Shown one piece after another: positions 1 to 7,138 of a stretch of DNA of 64,000 nucleotides. The stretch covers positions 31,870 to 95,869 of the forward strand of contig SVMF01000010.1 in the NCBI GenBank assembly GCA_015067565.1, given 5' to 3'. The position numbers and the translations under genes are program-made. Position 1 is the first letter of the stretch; each line of letters begins with the position of its first letter. A model generated the notes under the pieces. The model did not search any database. It had not been told where the DNA came from and saw nothing but the letters and a program-made list of their open reading frames with translations. The stretch comes from Oscillospiraceae bacterium. Lineage in GTDB: Bacteria; Bacillota; Clostridia; Oscillospirales; Oscillospiraceae.

Positions 1-1183
1 GCTGCATCTGAACGATTGCCTCGATGACATCGGCGCTGATGCCCTTTCGGGGCGGATCGACGACGATCACATCCGGAAGTGCGCCCTCTTTTGCCAGGCG
101 GATCGCTGCTTCTCCGGCATCGGCGCAGAAAAATCGGACATTTTCGATGCCGTTTCTGCGTGCATTTTCTTTTGCATTTTCAATGGCGGCATCGATCACC
201 TCAACACCGATCACGCTTTTTGCGTTCTTTGCCAGACACAGCGTGATGGTTCCCGTCCCACAGTACAGATCCATGACTGTCTGTGTGCCGTTCAGGTCGG
301 CGCAGGCGATGGCTTTTTGATATAGGATTTCGGCCTGATCACGGTTGACCTGGTAAAACGCTCTGGGAGAAATGCGGAAGGTCAGGTCGCACAGACGATC
401 CTCAATGGCTTCTTCGCCCCAGATGACGCGCGTTTCGTCGCCCAAAACAGCATTTCCCTTGCGTTTGTTGATGTTCAGAGAGATGCTTGTCATGCCGGGA
501 AGCTTCGAAAGCTCGGAAATGAGCAGCTTTTTCTGAGGAATATCGTCTGCATTAATGACTAAGCAGACCATCATCTGACCCGTGGCTGCACCGTGGCGCA
601 CGAAAATATGGCGCAAAACTCCTGTGTGCGTGCCCTCGTCATAGGGTTTCACCCGTACCTGACGCATCCAGGAATGCACAATTTTTTTTGCCTCATCCAT
701 GCACTCAGGCAGGATCAAGCAACGCTCTATCGGCACAACTTCATGCGTACCCTTTTTGAAAAATCCGACTTTTCCGTCGGCATTGACGGGATATTGCGCC
801 TTGTTGCGGTAATTTTTACAGGTTTTTGCGCCCGTGATCGGCAAAAAGGAAAGCGCCTGCCCACCCAAGCGGTTGAGTGCATCCATGACCCTCTGCCGCT
901 TGATCTCCAGCTCTGCCTCATAGCTCAGGTGCCAAAAATCACAGCCGCCGCAGAGCTTGGCGTAGGGACATTCGCGGTTGACTCTGGCGGGAGAACGGGT
1001 TATAATATTCACGATTTTTCCGTATGCGGCCGTCTTTCCGATGTGCTCGATCCGAAGATCGTATTCCTCATCGGGTGCGGCATTCGGCACGAAAACGGCA
1101 TAGCCGTCCACACGGCACACACCCAAGCCTTCGCTGGTGAAGCCGCTGACGACAGCACGGTAAATTTCATTTTTCTTTAACAT
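1..1183 (-). CDS. rlmD: 23S rRNA (uracil-C5)-methyltransferase, RlmD/RlmCD family (3' end cut by window edge)
   Basis: SAM-dependent enzyme that makes 5-methyluridine in 23S rRNA. About 394 residues are visible. The N-terminal ~60 residues look like a TRAM RNA-binding domain. Four cysteines typical of the [4Fe-4S] site follow: C72, C78 and C81 in a CPYAKLCGGC motif, with C154 further on. The SAM-binding motif reads DLYCGTGT and is followed by VDPPRKG. The catalytic cysteine loop lies beyond the window edge. The start is ATG at 1183 behind AGAGGGATG. The gene runs away from the parS site at 1195. RlmD, RlmCD and RumA-type specificity cannot be separated by eye. Confidence 0.88.
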   Translation of the reverse strand, partial: MLKKNEIYRAVVSGFTSEGLGVCRVDGYAVFVPNAAPDEEYDLRIEHIGKTAAYGKIVNIITRSPARVNRECPYAKLCGGCDFWHLSYEAELEIKRQRVMDALNRLGGQALSFLPITGAKTCKNYRNKAQYPVNADGKVGFFKKGTHEVVPIERCLILPECMDEAKKIVHSWMRQVRVKPYDEGTHTGVLRHIFVRHGAATGQMMVCLVINADDIPQKKLLISELSKLPGMTSISLNINKRKGNAVLGDETRVIWGEEAIEDRLCDLTFRISPRAFYQVNRDQAEILYQKAIACADLNGTQTVMDLYCGTGTITLCLAKNAKSVIGVEVIDAAIENAKENARRNGIENVRFFCADAGEAAIRLAKEGALPDVIVVDPPRKGISADVIEAIVQMQ

Positions 1184-1194
1184 AATCATCCCTC

Positions 1195-1210
1195 TGTTTC
1201 ACGTGAAACA
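1195..1210. promoter_or_regulatory. parS centromere-like site (copy 1)
   Basis: TGTTTCACGTGAAACA is a perfect 16-bp palindrome matching the Bacillus/Clostridia parS sequence bound by ParB/Spo0J. It sits 12 bp upstream of the rRNA methyltransferase start. A second identical site is at 3034-3049, next to parA-parB. parS sites cluster near oriC in Firmicutes. Confidence 0.93.
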
Positions 1211-1215
1211 TTTTC

Positions 1216-1484
1216 TATATTAATGTCTGCTGAATAAGTCGCTACTGCGGCTTATTCGCACAGCGTTGCTGTGCAATCGTGCAAAAACGGCTCTTTTTAA
1301 CCGTTTTTGCACGATTTAGACATGGAAACAATGCGTATTTTCGCACGAGCATCGCAACGCTCGTGCGAAATGTGCAAGGTTTTTAGCGGTTTTACCGCCA
1401 AAACCTTGCACTCGAACAACGCAAAACAGCCCTGAAAGCTTTGGCTTGCAAGGGTTTTCGCGTTGTTCAGTACGCATTATATTA
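1216..1484 (+). mobile_element. 255-bp MITE-like structured repeat, copy 1, with 7-bp target duplication
   Basis: The element is 1223-1477, flanked on both sides by TATATTA (1216-1222 and 1478-1484). Its ends are imperfect inverted repeats (ATGTCTGCTGAATAAG against ATGCGTACTGAACAAC on the other strand, 11 of 16 matches). It folds on paper into two domains. In domain I, ATGTCT at 1223 pairs with AGACAT at 1318 and encloses three hairpins. In domain II, ATGCGTA at 1331 pairs with TACGCAT at 1471 and encloses three more. No conserved protein is encoded. Nearly identical copies lie at 9663-9916 (reverse) and 33934-34188. Confidence 0.9.
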
Positions 1485-1527
1485 TACCACAGCGAAGTAA
1501 ATTCGTAAATGGAAAATTGGTGATTGT

Positions 1528-2397
1528 ATGATAAATTATGAAAATTGCACGCTTTGCCCAAGAAAATGTGGCGTAGACCGCACAAAGGGCGAGCTCGGCT
1601 ACTGTAAAATGCCGGCCGAACCGATGTTAGCACGAGCGATGCTTCACTATGGTGAGGAACCTGCAATCTGCGGTGACGGCGGCGCTGGTGCGGTATTTTT
1701 CAGCGGATGCACGATGCGCTGTCAATTTTGTCAGAATGCGGAAATTTGGGAAAAGGGAAAGACAACACAGAGATTGCGTGCTATTTTTGAGGCGCTGGTA
1801 CAGAAAGGAGCACAATGCTTGGATTTGGTGACACCAACTCAGTTTTTGCCCGATATTTTACCTGCCCTTACGCCTAAGCTACCGATACCGGTCGTCTATA
1901 ACTGCGGTGGCTACGAGCGTGTGGAAACGCTGAAAATGCTCGAAGGCATGGTGGATGTCTACCTGCCGGATCTCAAATATGCAGACAATGAATTGGCGGC
2001 AAAATATTCCAATGCACCGAATTATTTCGAGGTCGCCACAGCCGCCATCCGCGAAATGTACCGTCAGACCGGTCCTGCGGTGATCGAAAACGGTATCCTA
2101 AAACGCGGTGTTCTGATCCGCCATCTGGTGTTGCCGAACTGTCTGGACAACACGCTGGCTGTGATTGATTGGGTGTCGGAAAATTTCCCGAAAAACGCAG
2201 TGATATTCTCTCTCATGCGACAGTATGTCCCTATGAACGGCGTCCAGGCGCCGCTTGACCGCCGCGTCAACGACGAAGAATACGACGGTGCCCTGAGCTG
2301 GATGGAATTCTGTGGGATGGAAGAAGGCTTCATTCAAGAGGCACAGGCCGCAACGACACAGCTGCTGCCAAGCTTCAATTTAGATGGAATTTTTTAA
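1528..2397 (+). CDS. Radical SAM protein, PflX-like (pyruvate formate-lyase activase homologue)
   Basis: 289 residues. An N-terminal Cys-rich stretch (CTLCPRKCGVDR, then GYCKM) precedes the radical-SAM cluster motif CTMRCQFC (CX3CX2C), which binds a [4Fe-4S] cluster and SAM. This arrangement matches the PflX group (COG1313), whose physiological substrate is not firmly known. The gene begins 44 bp after the right target duplication of mobile repeat copy 1, with only a weak ribosome site (GGTGAT) before ATG 1528, so the repeat may have affected its promoter. No glycyl-radical enzyme is adjacent. Family is fairly sure; substrate is unknown. Confidence 0.82.
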   Translation: MINYENCTLCPRKCGVDRTKGELGYCKMPAEPMLARAMLHYGEEPAICGDGGAGAVFFSGCTMRCQFCQNAEIWEKGKTTQRLRAIFEALVQKGAQCLDLVTPTQFLPDILPALTPKLPIPVVYNCGGYERVETLKMLEGMVDVYLPDLKYADNELAAKYSNAPNYFEVATAAIREMYRQTGPAVIENGILKRGVLIRHLVLPNCLDNTLAVIDWVSENFPKNAVIFSLMRQYVPMNGVQAPLDRRVNDEEYDGALSWMEFCGMEEGFIQEAQAATTQLLPSFNLDGIF

Positions 2398-2434
2398 ACA
2401 AATGTTTGTATTTTCGAAACAGATGTGTTATAAT
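2396..2434 (+). promoter_or_regulatory. lexA promoter with LexA-type operator
   Basis: A -35 TTGTAT (2406-2411) and -10 TATAAT (2429-2434) are separated by 17 bp. The inverted repeat AAACA-AA-TGTTT (2396-2407) overlaps the -35 and resembles the Gram-positive SOS box (CGAAC-N4-GTTCG type), with weaker outer bases. This fits autorepression of lexA. Confidence 0.7.
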
Positions 2435-2457
2435 GAGAGGAAAGTGAGGTGACGACA

Positions 2458-3027
2458 ATGGCACGAACCAGTAACAAACGCACACTAATTATGGAATTTC
2501 TGCGCGAATTTACGGCACAAAACGGTTACGCACCCTCGATCCGCGAGATCATGGAGGCGGTTGGCCTGAGCTCGACGGCAACTGTACACTATCATTTGTC
2601 TGAGCTCAACCGCAACGGCAGTATCAGCATCGGAAGCGGCAAAAACCGCGCCATTACATTGCATGAGAAGAAGGGCGTGCCGATCATCGGCCTGGTCACG
2701 GCAGGTCAACCAATCCTTGCAATCGAAAACATTGAGGGATACTTACCCTATGAGTCTGACGGGGAATGCTTTGCCCTGCGAGTCCGGGGAGATTCCATGA
2801 TCAACGCAGGCATCTTTGACGGTGACAAGGTCGTTGTCAGGCCACAGCCGACGGCTGAGCATGGGCAAATCGTGGTCGCTCTGCTCGGTGATGAGGCGAC
2901 AGTCAAGCGTCTGCACCGTAAAAACGGACAGATCTGGCTCATGCCGGAGAATCCTGCTTATGAGCCGATCGACGGAACGCAGGCACAGATCCTGGGCCGC
3001 GTCCGTGCGGTGATCCGGGAATTTTGA
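2458..3027 (+). CDS. lexA: LexA repressor
   Basis: SOS-response repressor and self-cleaving serine peptidase, about 189 residues. The N-terminal winged helix carries the recognition region SIREIMEAVGLSS. The self-cleavage site is Ala-Gly in VTAGQP. The catalytic Ser is in RGDSM and the catalytic Lys in EATVKRL. The start was set at ATG 2458 because AGGTG lies 6 nt upstream; the in-frame GTG at 2449 lies inside that ribosome site. An operator-like inverted repeat overlaps its own -35 box. A perfect parS follows the stop codon. Confidence 0.95.
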   Translation: MARTSNKRTLIMEFLREFTAQNGYAPSIREIMEAVGLSSTATVHYHLSELNRNGSISIGSGKNRAITLHEKKGVPIIGLVTAGQPILAIENIEGYLPYESDGECFALRVRGDSMINAGIFDGDKVVVRPQPTAEHGQIVVALLGDEATVKRLHRKNGQIWLMPENPAYEPIDGTQAQILGRVRAVIREF

Positions 3028-3033
3028 GGCGGA

Positions 3034-3049
3034 TGTTTCACGTGAAACA
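3034..3049. promoter_or_regulatory. parS site (copy 2)
   Basis: TGTTTCACGTGAAACA, identical to the copy at 1195-1210, lies between lexA and the parA promoter. It would bind the ParB encoded just downstream. Confidence 0.95.
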
Positions 3050-3071
3050 ACGATTTTTTCAGAAAATACGC

Positions 3072-3100
3072 TTGCAAACAAAAATGGAATATGCTATCAT
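3072..3100 (+). promoter_or_regulatory. Predicted promoter of parA-parB
   Basis: TTGCAA (3072-3077), 17-bp spacer, TATCAT (3095-3100), 31 bp upstream of the parA start. The parS site ends 23 bp upstream of the -35, so ParB spreading could affect this promoter. Confidence 0.6.
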
Positions 3101-3130
3101 ATAAAAAGAAAGTCGGGAGGTGATGGACTT

Positions 3131-3883
3131 TTGGCAGAAATTATCGCAATTGTCAACCAAAAAGGCGGTGTTGGCAAGACAACAACGGCGGTCAACCTGA
3201 CCGCAGCGCTGGCTATGAGTGGTGCAAGAGTTCTAATGTGCGATTTTGATCCGCAGGCCAACGCAACCAGCGGCCTCGGCGTGGATAAAAAAGTCGTGGC
3301 AAACAGCGTGTACGATATGCTGATCAACGATGCACTGCCGGAAAAGTGCATCAAACGAACCGATTATGGCGATGTGATCCCGGCCTGCGCCGCTTTGGCC
3401 GGCGCAACGATCGAGCTGATCTCACTTGAAAAACGTGAATATCGCCTGAAAAAGCAGCTGGATCATCTGCGCAATGCGTACGATTATATATTGATCGATT
3501 GTCCGCCGTCGCTGGAGCTCCTGACGCTCAATGCGCTGTGCGCCGCGGACAGCATTCTGATCCCGGTACAGTGCGAGTATTTTGCGCTTGAGGGTCTGTC
3601 CGACCTCATGAGCACCATGCGAGCGGTCAAGCGCAGCCTGAATCCGAAGCTGGAGATCTTTGGTGTCCTTTTGACGATGTTCGACGGACGGACCAACTTT
3701 TCCAACCAGGTGGCGCAGGAGGTGCGCAGACATTTCCCCGGCAAGACCTTTGCCACGGTGATCCCAAGAAATGTGCGCCTTGCTGAGGCACCGAGCTACG
3801 GTCTACCCGTCGTGACCTACGACCGCTCATCGAGGGGTGCAGCTGCCTATATGGCGGTTGCCCAGGAAATTATAAGGAGATAA
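3131..3883 (+). CDS. parA: ParA/Soj chromosome-partitioning ATPase
   Basis: 250-residue Walker ATPase that works with ParB and parS in origin segregation and, in spore formers, links to initiation control. The deviant Walker A motif is KGGVGKTT at residues ~11-18. The FDPQANAT motif and the Walker B-like region DYILIDCPPSL are present. The length is typical of the short chromosomal Soj type, without an N-terminal HTH. The start is TTG 3131, chosen because GGAGGTGAT lies about 7 nt upstream; the nearby ATG at 3123 is out of frame. parB follows after 4 nt. Confidence 0.95.
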   Translation: MAEIIAIVNQKGGVGKTTTAVNLTAALAMSGARVLMCDFDPQANATSGLGVDKKVVANSVYDMLINDALPEKCIKRTDYGDVIPACAALAGATIELISLEKREYRLKKQLDHLRNAYDYILIDCPPSLELLTLNALCAADSILIPVQCEYFALEGLSDLMSTMRAVKRSLNPKLEIFGVLLTMFDGRTNFSNQVAQEVRRHFPGKTFATVIPRNVRLAEAPSYGLPVVTYDRSSRGAAAYMAVAQEIIRR

Positions 3884-3887
3884 GAAT

Positions 3888-4766
3888 ATGGCAATCAAAC
3901 AACGAGGCTTGGGCCGCGGTTTGGGAGCGTTAATCGACGATTTCTCCGTGGCGCCGCAGAACGAGCAGGTGACGCTCCTGCCTCTGCAGAAGGTCGAGCC
4001 GAACCCGAATCAGCCGAGAAAGCAGTTTGACGAAGAGCAGCTGCAAACCCTGGCCGACTCCATTGCCGAGCATGGCATCATGCAGCCTCTGGCGGTGCGT
4101 TCTGTCGGCGAAGGCTATTATCAGATCATTGCCGGTGAACGCCGCTGGAGAGCGGCACGCATTGCCGGTCTGACAGAGGTTCCTGTGATGGTCATCGACG
4201 CTGACGACAAGACGGTGATGGAGCTTGCGCTGGTCGAGAATCTGCAGCGTCAGGATCTCAACCCGATGGAAGAGGCCGAGGGCTACCGCGTTCTTATGGA
4301 GGACTTCGGACTGACGCAGGAGCAGGCTGCGACCCGCGTGGGAAAATCTCGTCCCACGGTGGCAAACGCCTTGCGATTACTGGCCTTACCCACGGAGGTT
4401 AAGGACTATGTCATTGACGGAACCCTCTCGGCAGGCCATGCCAGAGCGGTTTTATCCTTGCCGAGTGAGCGCCTGCAGAGGGCGGCGGCGCAGAAGATCA
4501 TCGCCCTGCGACTGTCTGTCCGTCAGGCCGAGGCAATGTGCAAACGCATGGCCTGTGAAAAAGAGACGAAGCCTAAGCCTGCGCCCTTGAGCGTGGACTA
4601 TGTCGGCGAGTGTGAAAAGCTTCTGACCAAGCAGCTTGGCCGTCGGGTCAAGATCATCAATGGCAAGCGCAAAGGCCACTTCGAGCTGGAATTTTACGGC
4701 CAGGACGACTTGCAGCGCGTGTACGAGGCGCTGTGCGCCATGCACATCGCGGAGGAGAAAAAATGA
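3888..4766 (+). CDS. parB: ParB/Spo0J chromosome-partitioning protein
   Basis: 292-residue parS-binding CTPase-type clamp protein. The N-terminus has the short basic GLGRGLGALI element that stimulates ParA. It is followed by the ParB box with GERRWRAARIAG and ENLQRQDLNPMEEA, and an HTH (TQEQAATRVGKSRPTVANALRLL). The C-terminus resembles the dimerisation domain. It is co-transcribed with parA, and its stop overlaps the next ATG (ATGA). Two perfect parS targets are in this window. Confidence 0.95.
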   Translation: MAIKQRGLGRGLGALIDDFSVAPQNEQVTLLPLQKVEPNPNQPRKQFDEEQLQTLADSIAEHGIMQPLAVRSVGEGYYQIIAGERRWRAARIAGLTEVPVMVIDADDKTVMELALVENLQRQDLNPMEEAEGYRVLMEDFGLTQEQAATRVGKSRPTVANALRLLALPTEVKDYVIDGTLSAGHARAVLSLPSERLQRAAAQKIIALRLSVRQAEAMCKRMACEKETKPKPAPLSVDYVGECEKLLTKQLGRRVKIINGKRKGHFELEFYGQDDLQRVYEALCAMHIAEEKK

Positions 4767-5173
4767 GTCGCTACGAGGAAAAAAATCCAAAGAAATTGCG
4801 TATTTTGCTGGACTTTCTCTGCTTTTGTGTCCTTGCCTGCTTGTTGCTGCTGATCACGCTGTTTGTACGAATGCGCACGATGCAGGAGGATCACCGAACG
4901 GCTGAATCCGTGGCCGCCTCGGAGTATGAACAGCTTGAAGCCGATCTCAGGCAGGAGCTGAATGAGCAGACCGAGTCACACAATAAAGCGCTCACCGCGA
5001 TGGAGCGCAAGGCCTATGCTGCCGAGCTTCTAAGCCTGGCACAGAAAGCCTATCACGAAGGAAACACCCGTAAATTCCAGGGATATATGGCAACTTTAGA
5101 AGGCTATAAAGACGCCCTAAGTTCTAAAACCTATGAAATTTACGAACAATTAGAACTGAAACTGAGAGGTTAA
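4763..5173 (+). CDS. Small single-pass membrane protein with coiled coil, between parB and serS
   Basis: 136 residues. A basic N-terminus (MSRYEEKNPKKLR) is followed by one membrane helix at ~12-33 (ILLDFLCFCVLACLLLLITL) and a charged, probably coiled-coil outer part to the C-terminus. ATG 4763 overlaps the parB stop and has GGAGGAG upstream, so it is translationally coupled to parB. serS starts 3 nt after its stop. Other Clostridia also carry small membrane proteins between parB and serS. I do not recognise the family; a role in anchoring the partition machinery is only a guess from position. Confidence 0.75.
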   Translation: MSRYEEKNPKKLRILLDFLCFCVLACLLLLITLFVRMRTMQEDHRTAESVAASEYEQLEADLRQELNEQTESHNKALTAMERKAYAAELLSLAQKAYHEGNTRKFQGYMATLEGYKDALSSKTYEIYEQLELKLRG

Positions 5174-5176
5174 ACC

Positions 5177-6466
5177 ATGATTGATATTAAGAGAATCAAG
5201 GACGATCCCAATGGGGTCAAGGCAGGCTACCATGCCAAGGAAGTCGACTGTGACGAGCAGATCGACCGCATTCTGGAGCTCGACGCAAGCCGCCGTGCAC
5301 TGATTTTGGAGACCGAGACCAGTAAGGCCGAGCAGAACCGTGTCTCGAAGGAGATTCCCATGAAGAAGAAGGCAGGCGAGGATGTCGCACCCATCTTCAA
5401 GCGCATGGGCGAGCTCAAGGCGCAGATCGCCGAGAACGACAAGCGTTTGGCCGAGGTCGAGGCTGAGTATCGCACGCTGATGCTGTCGCTGCCGAACCTC
5501 CCCGATCCCGATCTGGCCCCCGGCGGCAAGGAGAATAACGAGCCGCTTCGCTACATCGGCCAGCCGCACATCTTCGATTTCGAGCCGAAGCACCATGTCG
5601 ACCTTTGCACCGACCTTGGCCTGATCGACTATGAGCGTGGCACCAAGCTGGCAGGCAGCGGTTTCTGGATCTACCGCGGCATGGGCGCAAGACTCGAGTG
5701 GGCGCTTTTGAATTACTTCATGGATTGCCATCTGGCCGACGGCTACGAGATGGTCATCCTGCCGCATATGCTCGAGTACCAGTGTGGTGAGACCGCGGGT
5801 CAGTTCCCGAAGTTTGCTGACGAGGTCTATAAGATCGAGAATCCGACGGACGAGCGTATGCACTTCATGCTTCCGACGGCCGAGACCGCGCTGGCCAGTC
5901 TCTATCGCAACGAGATTCTGACCGAGGCCGACCTGCCCCGCAAGCTCTTTGCCTACACACCGTGCTTCCGCCGCGAAGCCGGCAGCCACAGAGCCGACGA
6001 GCGCGGCATGGTCAGAGGCCACCAGTTCAACAAGATCGAGATGTTCCAGTACACCCTGCCCGAGAAATCCGACGAAGCCTTTGATGAGCTGGTCGGAAAG
6101 GCAGAGGCCCTCGTGCGAGACCTGGGCTTCCACTTCCGCACCGTCAAGCTGGCTGCAGGCGACTGCTCTGCCTCGATGGCAAGAACCTATGACATCGAGA
6201 TCCAGATTCCGTCCATGAACGGCTACAAGGAGGTTTCCTCCGTCTCCAATGCAAGAGATTACCAGGCACGCCGCGGCAACATTCGTTTCCGCCGCGAGGC
6301 CACGGGCAAGACCGAATTTGTCCACACGCTGAACGGCTCCGGCCTTGCCACGAGCCGCATCTTCCCTGCCATGGTCGAGCAGAATCAGCTCGCTGACGGC
6401 AGTGTTGTCGTTCCCGAAGTTCTGCGTAAATACCTCGGCGGACTCGAGGTCATTACGCTGAAATAA
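5177..6466 (+). CDS. serS: Seryl-tRNA synthetase
   Basis: 429 residues, the usual bacterial length. The N-terminal ~100 residues form the charged coiled-coil arm that binds the long variable arm of tRNA-Ser. The class II catalytic core contains motif 2 (YTPCFRREAGSHRADERG) and motif 3 (LNGSGLATSR). Start ATG 5177 lies 3 nt after the preceding gene. No T-box leader is visible, so expression probably follows the parA promoter. Confidence 0.96.
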   Translation: MIDIKRIKDDPNGVKAGYHAKEVDCDEQIDRILELDASRRALILETETSKAEQNRVSKEIPMKKKAGEDVAPIFKRMGELKAQIAENDKRLAEVEAEYRTLMLSLPNLPDPDLAPGGKENNEPLRYIGQPHIFDFEPKHHVDLCTDLGLIDYERGTKLAGSGFWIYRGMGARLEWALLNYFMDCHLADGYEMVILPHMLEYQCGETAGQFPKFADEVYKIENPTDERMHFMLPTAETALASLYRNEILTEADLPRKLFAYTPCFRREAGSHRADERGMVRGHQFNKIEMFQYTLPEKSDEAFDELVGKAEALVRDLGFHFRTVKLAAGDCSASMARTYDIEIQIPSMNGYKEVSSVSNARDYQARRGNIRFRREATGKTEFVHTLNGSGLATSRIFPAMVEQNQLADGSVVVPEVLRKYLGGLEVITLK

Positions 6467-6484
6467 AAAGAAAGGAGAAATACC

Positions 6485-6934
6485 ATGGCAAAGAACAAGA
6501 AGGGCATCATCCAGGAGTTTAAGGAATTTGCGGTCAAGGGAAATATGTTTGACATGGCCATTGGTGTTATCATCGGTGCAGTTTTCAAGGATCTGGTAAC
6601 CTCCTTCACCGATAATATCATCATGCCGATCGTCTCCATTTTCACCGGCAGCATCGATTTTTCTTCCTGGAAGATCAAGCTGCCCAGTCTGTTTGGCGAG
6701 AAGCTCGACGAGGCCGGCAATGTAGTCCATAACTATCTGAATGTCGGCAACTTCATTTCCTCGATCATCAGCTTCCTGATCCTTGCATTCGTGATCTTCA
6801 TGATGGTCAAGGGCATGAACAAGCTGCGTGAAATGGGCAAGAAGGAAGAGGAAGCTGCTCCTGCAGAGCCTCCCAAGCCGAGCAACGAGGAAGTCCTGCT
6901 CACCGAGATCCGTGATCTGCTGAAGAACAAGTAA
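6485..6934 (+). CDS. mscL: Large-conductance mechanosensitive channel MscL
   Basis: 149 residues. The conserved N-terminal region reads FKEFAVKGNMFDMAIGVIIGAVF, with the pore-lining first helix, followed by a periplasmic-type loop and a second helix around residues 93-112 (FISSIISFLILAFVIFMM). The charged C-terminal helix ends in LLTEIRDLL, a typical MscL bundle. It acts as an osmotic safety valve in the plasma membrane. A strong ribosome site (AAAGGAG) precedes ATG, and a terminator follows directly, closing the parA-mscL gene string. Confidence 0.95.
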   Translation: MAKNKKGIIQEFKEFAVKGNMFDMAIGVIIGAVFKDLVTSFTDNIIMPIVSIFTGSIDFSSWKIKLPSLFGEKLDEAGNVVHNYLNVGNFISSIISFLILAFVIFMMVKGMNKLREMGKKEEEAAPAEPPKPSNEEVLLTEIRDLLKNK

Positions 6935-6941
6935 AAAATGG

Positions 6942-6978
6942 GACAGATGGTGCGTGACGCACCATCTGTCTTTTTTTT
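6942..6978 (+). terminator. Rho-independent terminator after mscL
   Basis: A 13-bp stem (GACAGATGGTGCG with CGCACCATCTGTC), 3-nt loop, followed by eight T. Confidence 0.93.
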
Positions 6979-7073
6979 ATGCAATTGGATGGTCTTTCAG
7001 CTTCCGTTTGACGGGATGCAGCAAAAGTCCGTTTCGCTAAAATGAGGGCGATGGTTCCTTGTAAAATTATCGG

Positions 7074-7102
7074 TTGCAATAGCATAAATATTCTGGTAAA
7101 AT
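7074..7102 (+). promoter_or_regulatory. Predicted promoter of the ABC-GNAT gene
   Basis: TTGCAA (7074-7079), 17-bp spacer, TAAAAT (7097-7102), 36 bp before the start codon. Confidence 0.6.
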
Positions 7103-7138
7103 CAACATAGAAACCACCGAATAGAAGGAGGAAACATT

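Noticed and set aside
593..1180. A 195-codon plus-strand open frame
   Set aside because: Antisense to the rRNA methyltransferase, whose Fe-S and SAM motifs are clear.
1223..1477. CRISPR array or tandem direct repeats
   Set aside because: The 255-bp repeats are dispersed tens of kb apart, with no spacers and no cas genes in the window.
5150..6730. A 526-codon minus-strand open frame
   Set aside because: Antisense to serS and the start of mscL; no ribosome site or family motif.
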